Assembly (NCBI GenBank): GCA_011503125.2
Contig: WWBZ02000030.1
Span: 1 to 17,350 of the forward strand
Origin: Botryosphaeria dothidea
Taxonomy: Eukaryota; Ascomycota; Dothideomycetes; Botryosphaeriales; Botryosphaeriaceae
DNA length: 17,350 nucleotides
Direction: 5' to 3'
The notes beneath the pieces are model-generated. The model was not told where the DNA came from. It did no database searches and saw only the letters and a program-made list of their open reading frames with translations. This document shows, piece after piece, positions 1 through 5,685 of the stretch. A program made the translations under genes and the position numbers. The first letter of the stretch is position 1; each line of letters starts with the position of its first letter.

Positions 1-49
1 TAAGCTTTTCTGAGATATTCTCGTGAACGTTCAAGTCGTTCTTTGGATA
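1..49 (+). tRNA. trnL: 3' part of mitochondrial tRNA-Leu(TAA), cut by window start
   Basis: The window opens at TAAG, which fits the anticodon of a leucine tRNA. A variable arm follows (GAG/CTC stem, about 12-22), then a perfect 5-bp T stem with loop TTCAAGT (25-41), the 3' acceptor strand TTTGGAT (42-48) and discriminator A. The 5' half lies before the window, so the acceptor stem cannot be checked. A diverged relative sits at 1810-1858. Leu rather than Ser is inferred from the position of TAA and the long variable arm. Confidence 0.5.
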
Positions 50-250
50 ATATAATTTATTCTATGTTGTATAAACTATGTAGTATTAATGTACTATTTT
101 TGTAAAAATCCTTATATCTTTTTTTATTAATTAATAATAATTAATCAATATTAATTATCATATTAATTTAGCTTTTAAATTTTTTATTCTAACCCCCCCC
201 CCTTTATTAGTTATAGTAATATAATCCAAGTTCGATTCTTGGCTGATATA

Positions 251-379
251 ATGTTACTTATTTCTTTAATTTTATTATTAATGTCTAATGCCGTTACTAC
301 TAGACGTGATAAATCTATATTATATTCTCGTGTTGTTATTATAATATTATTATCTCTATATAATTATTTTATTTGTTAG
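251..379 (+). pseudogene. nad2: 5' fragment of nad2 (NADH dehydrogenase subunit 2)
   Basis: The reading frame starts at ATG 251 and ends with TAG 377-379 (42 codons). It begins MLLISLILLLMSNAV and continues with an RRDKSILYSR segment, which I recognise as the amino terminus of fungal mitochondrial Nad2, a hydrophobic inner-membrane subunit of complex I normally above 500 residues. Similarity stops after about 40 residues. The rest of nad2 is not in the window; a decayed GIY-YIG endonuclease relic follows instead. This is either a first exon cut by an intron whose later exons lie elsewhere, or a stray duplicate of the nad2 start left by a mobile element. No other member of complex I is nearby. 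The identity rests on memory of the family, not on a search. Confidence 0.6.
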
Positions 380-496
380 TATTTTATACACTTTTTATGG
401 ATTCTATTCATATTTCTTATTAGGTTTAAAATACAGCTTATCTTTCTTATCTTACTTAATATCAAATAGTGATATGTTTTTTGGTTCATTAATTGA

Positions 497-1176
497 GTTA
501 GTGCAGAACTCAGATATTGTAATACTTAGTACTCCAATTGTTTTATACTATAAAGCTGATACTTTAAAATCATCGAATTAAAAAGATAATAAAGGAAAAA
601 ACTGATATTTATAAGTGAACACAGATAGCATCGGGAAAAAGTTACGCAGGGTCTGCTATTGATTTATCTAAAAGATTTAGAAACTATTATAATATCTCGT
701 ACTTAGAAAGAGAAAGCAAGAAAACAATAGTATGATTTACAAAGCGTTGATTAAATATGGGTATAATAGTTTTTGAGGTTAAAAATATTAGAATATTATG
801 ATCCTGTCGTTCTGCTCTCTCTTATTTCTTATAGAAATAAGAGAGAAAACTAAGAGTAATATTATCTTTACTTAATTCTGAATATAATATTTTAAAAAAA
901 GCAGGATCATTAGTAGGATTTAAACATTCAGAAGCTTCAAAGAACTTATGAAAAAAAAGTCATATGAGACGTGTAATCTTAGAAGAAACTATATTAGCTA
1001 GATCAAGTTTGAAAGCCCAAGCTACAATTGTAATTAATGAAGCTACAGGTGAAGTTTTAACATTACATCTGTCAGAAAGGCTGCAGAGTACATTGGTATA
1101 TATTAGTTATATTTCTGAAAATCCTTAGAGGAGGTTAAATTTTATTTAGGTAAAGGGTTCATTGTACATAAAATTA
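497..1176 (+). pseudogene. Decayed GIY-YIG homing endonuclease (relic 1)
   Basis: Intron-type GIY-YIG endonucleases cut a target site so that their gene is copied into it. This relic is readable only by switching frame. An N-terminal part (TPIVLYYKADTLKS, about 530-570) is followed by the catalytic half: IYKW at about 610, then GKSYAGSAIDLSKRF, a GIY-YIG-type core in which the second motif reads YAG instead of YIG. Next come MIYKALIKYGYNSF (about 730-775), LEYYDPVVLLS (to about 820), SEYNILKKAGSLVGFKHSE (about 875-940) and a tail KFYLGKGFIVHKI ending near 1176. TGA codons fall where Trp is expected, so it is read with code 4. At least three frameshifts and a 31-base hairpin (816-846) interrupt it. 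It lies just behind the nad2 start, so it may have lived in a nad2 intron. Confidence 0.72.
816..846. repeat. 14-bp perfect hairpin inside endonuclease relic 1
   Basis: TCTCTCTTATTTCT (816-829) and its exact reverse complement (833-846) surround a three-base loop. It interrupts the relic at a leucine-serine / arginine-glutamate codon boundary. Endonuclease relic 4 also has a hairpin at the equivalent place (about 4842-4855). Confidence 0.85.
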
Positions 1177-1254
1177 ATGTTTCATATTCAGATATATTCA
1201 GCAGTACGGCTTATGCAGAAGCCCTCTACTCCAGAGAATATAGTATAAAATCAC

Positions 1255-1567
1255 AGTGAGGCTTCAAAAGAGCTTCTTAGAAAAGCTAATTTGGTCCGTA
1301 AACATTCTACGGAAACTTTACAAAAATTATCGACTAATAGTACTAATTCAAAAGCTGTCCTTGTAATTAATAATTTGAATATGGAAACTAAATAGTTTTC
1401 TTTAATATCATCTTCCGCTTTCCAGGGGGACCGTAAAGGTCCCACCTGGACAGGCCCCCTTTGGAGGAGGGACTAGATATTTAAGCGTGGATGAGTCATA
1501 TGTACGTAGTTGTATTAAAAACAATAAACCATATAAAGGACCTACAATATTTAGAAAAAGTGCATAA
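1255..1567 (+). pseudogene. C-terminal remnant of a GIY-YIG endonuclease (relic 2)
   Basis: SEASKELLRKANLVRKHSTE (from 1255) continues to TLQKLSTNSTNSKAVLVINN, the modular DNA-binding tail seen behind GIY-YIG and other fungal intron endonucleases. A GC cluster (1421-1475) then breaks the frame. After it the tail resumes as YLSVDESYVRSCIKNNKPYKG and stops at TAA 1565-1567. No catalytic half belongs to it in this window, so it is a separate, truncated copy or the displaced end of relic 1. It is clearly non-functional as it stands. A family-level call is safe; the exact parent is not known. Confidence 0.6.
1421..1475. repeat. GC cluster inserted in relic 2
   Basis: A roughly 55-base GC-rich block in otherwise AT-rich DNA, with internal complementarity (GGTCCC / GGGACC-like arms) and the end motif GGGACTAG shared with the clusters at 1637-1695 and 2884-3002. 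It splits a readable endonuclease tail into two frames. Such GC clusters behave as mobile elements in fungal mitochondrial genomes. Confidence 0.7.
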
Positions 1568-1636
1568 CTTTTTCTAAATATAGAATATTAAATATTAGTA
1601 TAGTAAGGAAGGTAAATATATCTATTTCTTGCCTTT

Positions 1637-1695
1637 ACCGGGGGAAGGTCCCCTTTAGGGGCCTGACCGGAGGGACAGTCCCCCTCGGGGACTAG
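1637..1695. repeat. GC cluster, same family as 2941-3002
   Basis: This block ends with about 40 bases (GGGGCCTGACCGGAGGGACA followed by a C-rich segment and GGGGACTAGG) that are repeated, apparently without change, in the cluster at 2941-3002. The flanking AT-rich sequences differ, which fits transposition or copying of the cluster rather than a larger duplication. Confidence 0.8.
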
Positions 1696-1809
1696 GTTAT
1701 TACCCACTGCTTTTCGCGTATATTTATAAAGGGGCGGGAATAAAAAGGTTTAAAGCCCTTTATGTAATACATCAAGATATTATATATAAAAAAGTTATTT
1801 TTTTTTTAT

Positions 1810-1858
1810 TAAGATTCGCTGATTTATCATCGTAAACGTTCAAGTCATATTTCGGATG
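1810..1858 (+). pseudogene. 3' fragment of tRNA-Leu(TAA), degenerate
   Basis: It begins TTAAGATT (anticodon TAA), has the T loop TTCAAGT at 1839-1845 and the acceptor strand TTCGGAT at 1851-1857. The T stem AAACG/CATAT has two mismatches. No 5' half can be found in the poly-T stretch before it. It aligns along its whole length with the fragment at 1-49, including the AT-rich sequence that follows both. Confidence 0.55.
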
Positions 1859-1901
1859 TGAATTGTATATAATTTAACATTTTTATATTATCTTTATAAT
1901 A

Positions 1902-1929
1902 GACCCAATCGTCCAATAGGTTACGGGGT
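1902..1929 (+). pseudogene. 5' fragment resembling tRNA-Glu
   Basis: GACCCAATCGTCCAATAGG and the next bases resemble the acceptor strand and D arm of mitochondrial tRNA-Glu. The intact gene 70 bases downstream starts GACCCTGTCGAC and is also preceded by an ATAAT-like sequence. No anticodon or T arm follows. Possibly the relic of a partial tandem duplication. Confidence 0.4.
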
Positions 1930-1973
1930 TTATTATCTAATTCAATATATTTAAATATATAGTATTATAATAA

Positions 1974-2047
1974 GACCCTGTCGACAAGTCTGGTTAAGTC
2001 ATAACTCTTTCACTGTTAGATCCAGGGTTCGAACCCCTGCAGGGTTA
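1974..2047 (+). tRNA. trnE: Mitochondrial tRNA-Glu(TTC)
   Basis: The acceptor stem GACCCTG/CAGGGTT pairs over 7 bp with one G-T. The D stem is GAC/GTC. The anticodon loop CTTTCAC at 2007-2013 gives anticodon TTC. The T arm CAGGG-TTCGAAC-CCCTG is perfect, and the discriminator is A2047. The anticodon stem has a T-T mismatch next to the loop (2006/2014), which is unusual but probably tolerable. A lone 3' half of the same tRNA occurs at 3461-3501. Confidence 0.9.
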
Positions 2048-2416
2048 ATATACGTTGAATTATTATTTTAAAGTTAAGTATTAGTTTGAAAGCTAGTTAT
2101 AGTATATTGACTTTTTAAATATGATAGTTTTTTTCGTAAATAATTTATAATATTTATTAATGATGAATCCCGCCGGGGGGGGGGGGGGGGAGCCCGACTT
2201 TGTCGGGCGACGGGTCCCCCGGAGGTTTGGGTCCCCTCGCTACGTGAGGTGGGGGCCAAACTAAAAATTTTTAATTTGTATAATTATTAATAATTTATAG
2301 GTTATGTTACAGGTATTAATTAAGTAATTAATACTTTTATGTTTCAAATTTATAATATTTTATGTGTATTTTTGAATCATGTATATTTTTATTGTGTAGC
2401 GAATAAAAAATATATA
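2048..2416. other. AT-rich spacer with a G16 run and a GC cluster
   Basis: No gene is seen between tRNA-Glu and tRNA-His. The spacer contains a GC-rich block at 2169-2257 with a run of 16 G (2175-2190), a perfect 7-bp hairpin GCCCGAC-TTT-GTCGGGC directly after it, and CGCTACGTGAGGTGGGGG at its end. The G run is long enough that its assembled length is doubtful. Confidence 0.7.
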
Positions 2417-2491
2417 GGAGGATGTAGTTCAATAGGTAGAACAACTGTATGTGGCACAGTAAGTTCCCTGTTCAAGTCAGGGCGTCCTCCC
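2417..2491 (+). tRNA. trnH: Mitochondrial tRNA-His(GTG), copy 1
   Basis: Acceptor GGAGGAT/GTCCTCC has one T-G pair. The anticodon stem ACTGT/ACAGT encloses loop ATGTGGC (GTG), and the T arm is CCCTG-TTCAAGT-CAGGG. The base after the acceptor is C, the expected discriminator for histidine tRNA. It differs from copy 2 at 6859-6933 by a single base in the D loop. Confidence 0.93.
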
Positions 2492-2528
2492 CTTTTTATC
2501 TCAAAGAGCCCTATTCTCACATTATAGT

Positions 2529-2601
2529 ACCAGAATAGTTCAATTGGTTAGAACGTTAATTTCATGCATTAAGAATGAGAATTCGAGTTTCTCTTTAGGT
2601 T
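2529..2601 (+). tRNA. trnM: tRNA-Met(CAT), copy 1, with weakened acceptor stem
   Basis: From the D arm to the T arm it is identical to the well-formed tRNA-Met at 6951-7023, including the loop with anticodon CAT. The acceptor strands have changed to ACCAGAA and TTTAGGT, leaving an A-A mismatch and a G-T pair where copy 2 has a perfect 7-bp stem. It may be a decaying duplicate. The preceding tRNA-His belongs to the same duplicated block. Confidence 0.7.
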
Positions 2602-2632
2602 AATACTTTTTGTGTATATACATTTTGTCTTG

Positions 2633-2652
2633 CTTTTTTAAGCTTAAAAAAG
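2633..2652. repeat. 20-base perfect palindrome
   Basis: CTTTTTTAAGCTTAAAAAAG reads the same on both strands and lies 31 bases after tRNA-Met copy 1. It could form a hairpin for transcript processing or simply be a scar of a hairpin insertion. Confidence 0.75.
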
Positions 2653-2742
2653 TAAACTATTCATAAGGAGGGGATATGAATAATAACTATCTTATACTAT
2701 AATATATAGTATTTAATTGTTAATCCTGTTTCTTCTACTCCT

Positions 2743-2772
2743 TTTTATTGCACAATATATTGTGCAATAAAA
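2743..2772. repeat. 30-base perfect palindrome
   Basis: The arms TTTTATTGCACAATA (2743-2757) and TATTGTGCAATAAAA (2758-2772) are exact reverse complements. The corresponding place in the second His-Met block (about 7180-7200) has CACAATAATTTATC without the palindrome, so the hairpin was gained or lost after the duplication. Confidence 0.85.
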
Positions 2773-2796
2773 GAAAAACATAAGAATTATATTGAG

Positions 2797-3170
2797 ATGA
2801 AAAATTTATTTACCCCTGTAAAATGTTATTCTAATGCAGATATCAACAAACAAGTTATACTTAGCGATAATAAAGGTAAACTTACCCGAAGGGTAGGTCC
2901 ATTAGGGCCTGCCCGAGGGTCAGTCCCCCCCCCGGGACTTACCCGGAGGGAAGGTCCCCTTCAGGGGCCTGACCGGAGGGACAGTCCCCCTCGGGGACTA
3001 GGTATATATAAGTGTAAATCTAGAAATAGTGGTAAAATTTACATATTTATCAAACACAAGCTATCTTTTCTCCTATAAAATAAGCTGCTGAATACATAGA
3101 ATCTGATTATTCTTATGTTGCTAAATGTATAATAAATAATATACCTTGTAAAGGTATATATACAATTTAC
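2797..3170 (+). pseudogene. GIY-YIG endonuclease relic 3, with GC clusters in frame
   Basis: ATG 2797 opens MKNLFTPVKCYSNADINKQV, the same N-terminal lead-in as relics 1 and 4, and reaches DNKGK at about 2878. Two tandem GC clusters (2884-3002) follow and, remarkably, stay open in the same frame for about 36 residues. The frame then runs straight into GIYKCKSRNSGKIYI, the first half of the GIY-YIG core. It stops at TAA 3076-3078. The middle of the enzyme is deleted, and the C-terminal tail reappears in a different frame as AAEYIESDYSYVAKCIINNIPCKG (about 3080-3150). It is a dead copy lacking the catalytic helix region. Confidence 0.65.
2884..3002. repeat. Two tandem GC clusters
   Basis: Two related GC-rich units lie head to tail (2884-2941 and 2941-3002), both starting ACCCG(A/G)(A/G)GGG and carrying a GGGAC(T) end motif. 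The second is nearly the same as the cluster at 1637-1695. The first contains a C9 run. Together they separate codons that are adjacent in related endonucleases, which marks them as insertions. Confidence 0.8.
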
Positions 3171-3460
3171 CCCTGGTAAATTATTTAAGGGTTTTCTTCT
3201 CCCGTACGGGAGGGGTAGTTCCATCAGTAATAGTAAAAAGAGATTAATTTTCTATATAGTGTTTTCCTAATTCCCTTCTTTTTTTAGTAATTATTTTAAT
3301 TTAATTATTATTATTTAAAATGAAGCAGAGGGGATATGTGGAAAAGGAGTATAAATATTAATGGACGTTATTATCTATCGCGGGGAGGGGTGGGTATAAG
3401 TGGACGATAATACAATATTTTTAGTTTTAGAGTATGTTTATAAAAAAATTTTTTTTAATT
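3171..3460. other. AT-rich spacer without a recognisable gene
   Basis: It contains short GC-rich patches (CCCGTACGGGAGGGG near 3200, a self-complementary CCCGTACGGG, and GCGGGGAGGGGTGGG near 3380) but no open reading frame or RNA gene I can support. Confidence 0.6.
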
Positions 3461-3501
3461 CTTTCACTGTTACAACTAGGGTTCGAATCCCTGTAGGGTT
3501 A
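3461..3501 (+). pseudogene. Isolated 3' half of tRNA-Glu(TTC)
   Basis: It begins exactly at the anticodon loop (CTTTCAC), continues through a good T arm (TAGGG-TTCGAAT-CCCTG) and ends with acceptor strand TAGGGTT and A. The acceptor strand would still pair with a GACCCTA-type 5' strand, but only poly-A and poly-T sequence precedes it; no D arm exists. The break at the anticodon loop suggests that an element once entered the tRNA gene there. Confidence 0.65.
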
Positions 3502-3531
3502 CTTTAATTCAATATATTATACAAAGGTGAA

Positions 3532-3603
3532 GGGGGTATAGTCTAATTGGTAAGACAGCGATCTTGCTCATCGTTATTTTAGGTTCGAGTCCTGATATCT
3601 CCA
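3532..3603 (+). tRNA. trnA: Mitochondrial tRNA-Ala(TGC)
   Basis: Acceptor GGGGGTA/TATCTCC pairs with two G-T pairs. The D arm is GTC/GAC, the anticodon stem is GCGAT/ATCGT, and the loop CTTGCTC gives TGC. The T loop is TTCGAGT. The base 3' of the anticodon is T, where nearly every tRNA has a purine. This is either a sequence error, decay or a genuine oddity. Its order before tRNA-Phe, Leu and Gln matches the usual Pezizomycotina block. Confidence 0.85.
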
Positions 3604-4210
3604 GTAGTGTTATTTATGGTGTTTAATTTTATTTACAGAATAGCAATATCCTTTTTGTTTTTTTTTAATAAAGTGCTTAAGTTATCGATACATCTTATAT
3701 GTTTTAGTGTATTTTTTTTAGCGTTAAAAAAAGTATTTTTTAGCTAAAAAATAAAAAACATAAGAAGTATAGCGTATTAATAGGATGTTGAGGTTTATAA
3801 TATCTAAATAATAATGTATATGTATAAATTTAAGTAGCTAAATTTTTTAGTGTACTACTTTAAGTATAATATATCATTTTAATGATAAATACAAAATTAT
3901 TAAACAACTTTTTTTACATTTTTTATTATAAATGTATAGGGACGGTCTTAATAACCAGTCCCTTCCCTTCCTTTCCCCCCCCATTCTTTTACATCGGGCC
4001 AGACCCGTTCTGGATCTTACCGATCTCCTTATTTTTTTTTTTTCGTTATGTAATTTCTTGCGTAGTAATAATTTACTAGTACCGTCGGTATCTTGCCTTC
4101 TCCATCGAGGAATAAACATAAATTAGGGGGGTGGGAAAAGGTATTTATATTAAATCTAAAACTAATAATTAATTTATTTATGTAATATAATTAAAAAGCC
4201 CCCCCCCTAC
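3604..4210. other. Gene-free spacer with palindromes and a GC-rich hairpin block
   Basis: No gene is supported. Visible are a perfect 18-base palindrome ATTTTTTAGCTAAAAAAT (3735-3752) and a GC-rich block (about 3938-4022) containing CCAGA-CCCGT-TCTGG flanked by ATCGG/CCGAT arms. There is also a decayed copy of the hairpin insertion element (4023-4079) and a C9 run (4199-4207). Small open frames over the GC-rich block translate to low-complexity peptides and are not believable. Confidence 0.6.
4023..4079. mobile_element. Decayed copy of the hairpin insertion element
   Basis: A T13 run followed by CGTTATGTAATTTC and ending ATTTACTAG resembles the core of the elements at 4997-5107 and 5905-6037, but the right poly-A part is missing and the loop differs. 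It is bracketed by the direct repeat TACCG (4018-4022 and 4080-4084), compatible with a short target duplication. Confidence 0.45.
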
Positions 4211-4250
4211 GGGAGAAGAAGCTCAATTGGTAGAGCGGAACTCTTTTACA
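4211..4250 (+). pseudogene. 5' half of tRNA-Lys(TTT)
   Basis: GGGAGAAGAAGCTCAATTGG and the following TAGAGC form an acceptor strand and a perfect GCTC/GAGC D stem. The next bases GAACTCTTTTAC carry a TTT anticodon in the expected loop. The sequence then switches to CATCGGTA, which matches the start of the GC-rich block at 3991, and no pairing 3' side or T arm follows. A tRNA gene interrupted just after the anticodon by a GC cluster is the likeliest reading. Confidence 0.55.
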
Positions 4251-4341
4251 TCGGTATTTTTGTTTTGATTTAAAGGCTTAATTAGGTAAATTTATATTTA
4301 TTATAATCTAAATAATAGTGTGCAAATCTTTCTTAGGCTAA

Positions 4342-5374
4342 ATGAAATACAACAATACAAAACATAGAATATATTATGGATTTAAAGCTTTTTACCTTAT
4401 AAATAAAAGTTATAGTTCAAGCACATTACAAAATGTCACAGCAGGTTCAAAAGTACAAGAGAAGTTAGAATTAGGATTAAAAGAAATTTTACAACAAGAT
4501 GTTACAATATTGCCAGAAACATCGGAAAGGAATACATTGCATAAATTAAATATTGTACCTATAAAATATTATCATAACGCAGAATTATCTAAATATATAG
4601 CATATAAAGATAATAAAAATAAATCAGGTATATACCGTTGAACTAATTTAATTAACGGTAAATATTATATTGGATCTTCACTAAATTTAAGCAAAAGATT
4701 AAAAACATACTATAGTATAGTTCACATGAAGAACAAGCTAGAAATATCGAATAGTATTATATACCTATCATTACTTAAAAATGAATTTAGAAATTTTAGT
4801 TTAGAGATATTAGAATATTGTGATGAAAACGAATTAATTTCCTCCTGTAGGGGAGAGAACAATATTATATTGATAATTTAGAGCCTGAGTATAACATTTT
4901 AAAGATAGCTGCTTCGCGTAAAGGATTTAAATTATCCGCAGAAACTAAAACTATGATAAGTAATGCTTTAAAGGGAAGAGTTTTTTGAGAAGATTCGTCT
5001 TTCCTCCGGAGGGAGGAATCCACGCCCGCCTAATTTTTTTTTTCGTTACGTAATTTCGAAAATGTATTTTCGAAATTACTAGAAAAAAAATAAAGGCGGC
5101 TAGATTCTATAGAAAGAATGAAAACAGCAGCTGTAGGTAAAAAAGGTATTAATACATCATTTTATGGTAAAAACACACTGATGAAAGTAAAGCTAAAATG
5201 GCTTCAAAGATGCATATCTCTGTTAAAATTACAAATATACAAACAAATGAAACTTTATCATTTAAAGGAAATGAAGAAGCCTCTAAATATTTAAACATAG
5301 GAGAATCTACATTACGTAGATACAAAAAAAGTAGGGCATTATATTTAGATAAATATTTAATAGAAAATAGTTAG
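4342..5374 (+). pseudogene. GIY-YIG homing endonuclease, nearly complete but broken (relic 4)
   Basis: Best-preserved member of the family. With code 4 the frame from ATG 4342 runs to TAG 4879-4881 (179 codons). The lead-in PIKYYHNAELSKYIAYKDNK is followed by the catalytic core GIYRW, then NGKYYIGSSLNLSKRL, and by FRNFSLEILEYCDENELIS. About 11 extra bases forming a small GC hairpin (CTCC-TGTA-GGGG, near 4842-4855) shift the frame. After it the protein resumes (REQYY-like, then EPEYNILKIAASRKGFKLS), reaching FWED at 4994. There a 111-bp hairpin element is inserted. Beyond it the frame restores exactly (SIERMKTAAVGKKG). One missing base near 5170 shifts it again, and the tail EEASKYLNIGESTLRRYKKS ends at TAG 5372-5374. 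Three lesions make it inactive. It sits between the broken tRNA-Lys and tRNA-Phe rather than in a recognisable protein gene. Confidence 0.82.
4997..5107. mobile_element. 111-bp hairpin insertion element, copy A
   Basis: Bases 4997-5107 interrupt the endonuclease frame between GAT-TC and T-ATA. Removing them rejoins the reading frame without loss. The target AGATTC is present on both sides (4991-4996, 5102-5107). The element has a GC-rich left hairpin (TTCCTCC/GGAGGGA) and the motif CCACGCCC. Its core is CGCCTAA, T10, CGTTAC, then GTAATTTCGAAAAT-GT-ATTTTCGAAATTAC, CTAG, A8, TAAAGGCG, and it ends GGCT. The outer CGCC/GGCG, poly-T/poly-A and inner 14-bp arms make one long fold-back structure. 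It encodes nothing. The inserted length counts one target copy. Confidence 0.85.
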
Positions 5375-5410
5375 ATATTCTATATAGGCTTTTATTACAA
5401 AGAAAAAAAA

Positions 5411-5483
5411 GCTCGAGAAGCTCAATTGGTAGAGCATGGTCCTGAAGAGACTGGGGTTATAAGTTCGAATCTTATCTTGGGCA
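5411..5483 (+). tRNA. trnF: Mitochondrial tRNA-Phe(GAA)
   Basis: Acceptor GCTCGAG/CTTGGGC pairs with two wobble pairs. The D arm is GCTC/GAGC and the anticodon stem TGGTC/GACTG. The loop CTGAAGA gives GAA, the T arm is ATAAG-TTCGAAT-CTTAT, and the discriminator is A. It follows the end of endonuclease relic 4 by 36 bases. Confidence 0.92.
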
Positions 5484-5601
5484 TGTATATAAGGGGGAAA
5501 TTAGGTATAATAGATTTATTCTTGATCTTTATTATCCTCTCCGCTTTTAGGATTAATACTTTTTTACATAAACTTTAAATTTTGCCCATATAACTAAATC
5601 A

Positions 5602-5685
5602 ATGGGTATGCTGAAATCTGGTAGACAGGTCCCGCTTAGGACGGGATGATATTAACTCATGTAAGTTCAAGTCTTACTACCCATA
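5602..5685 (+). tRNA. trnL: Mitochondrial tRNA-Leu(TAG)
   Basis: Perfect 7-bp acceptor ATGGGTA/TACCCAT and a perfect anticodon stem TCCCG/CGGGA enclose loop CTTAGGA (TAG). The long variable arm typical of leucine tRNA is present (TGAT...CTCAT), as is the T arm GTAAG-TTCAAGT-CTTAC. All elements are intact. Confidence 0.95.

Noticed and set aside
2339..2527. 62-codon plus-strand frame covering tRNA-His copy 1
   Set aside because: It is the tRNA gene and spacer translated; no protein similarity is visible.
1421..3002. Regularly spaced GC-rich repeats as a CRISPR-like array
   Set aside because: Spacing is irregular, units vary in length and sequence, and the setting is fungal mitochondrial; mobile GC clusters explain them.
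3874..4126. Small open frames over the GC-rich block
   Set aside because: They consist of translated poly-T, poly-C and hairpin sequence and exist on both strands in several frames.
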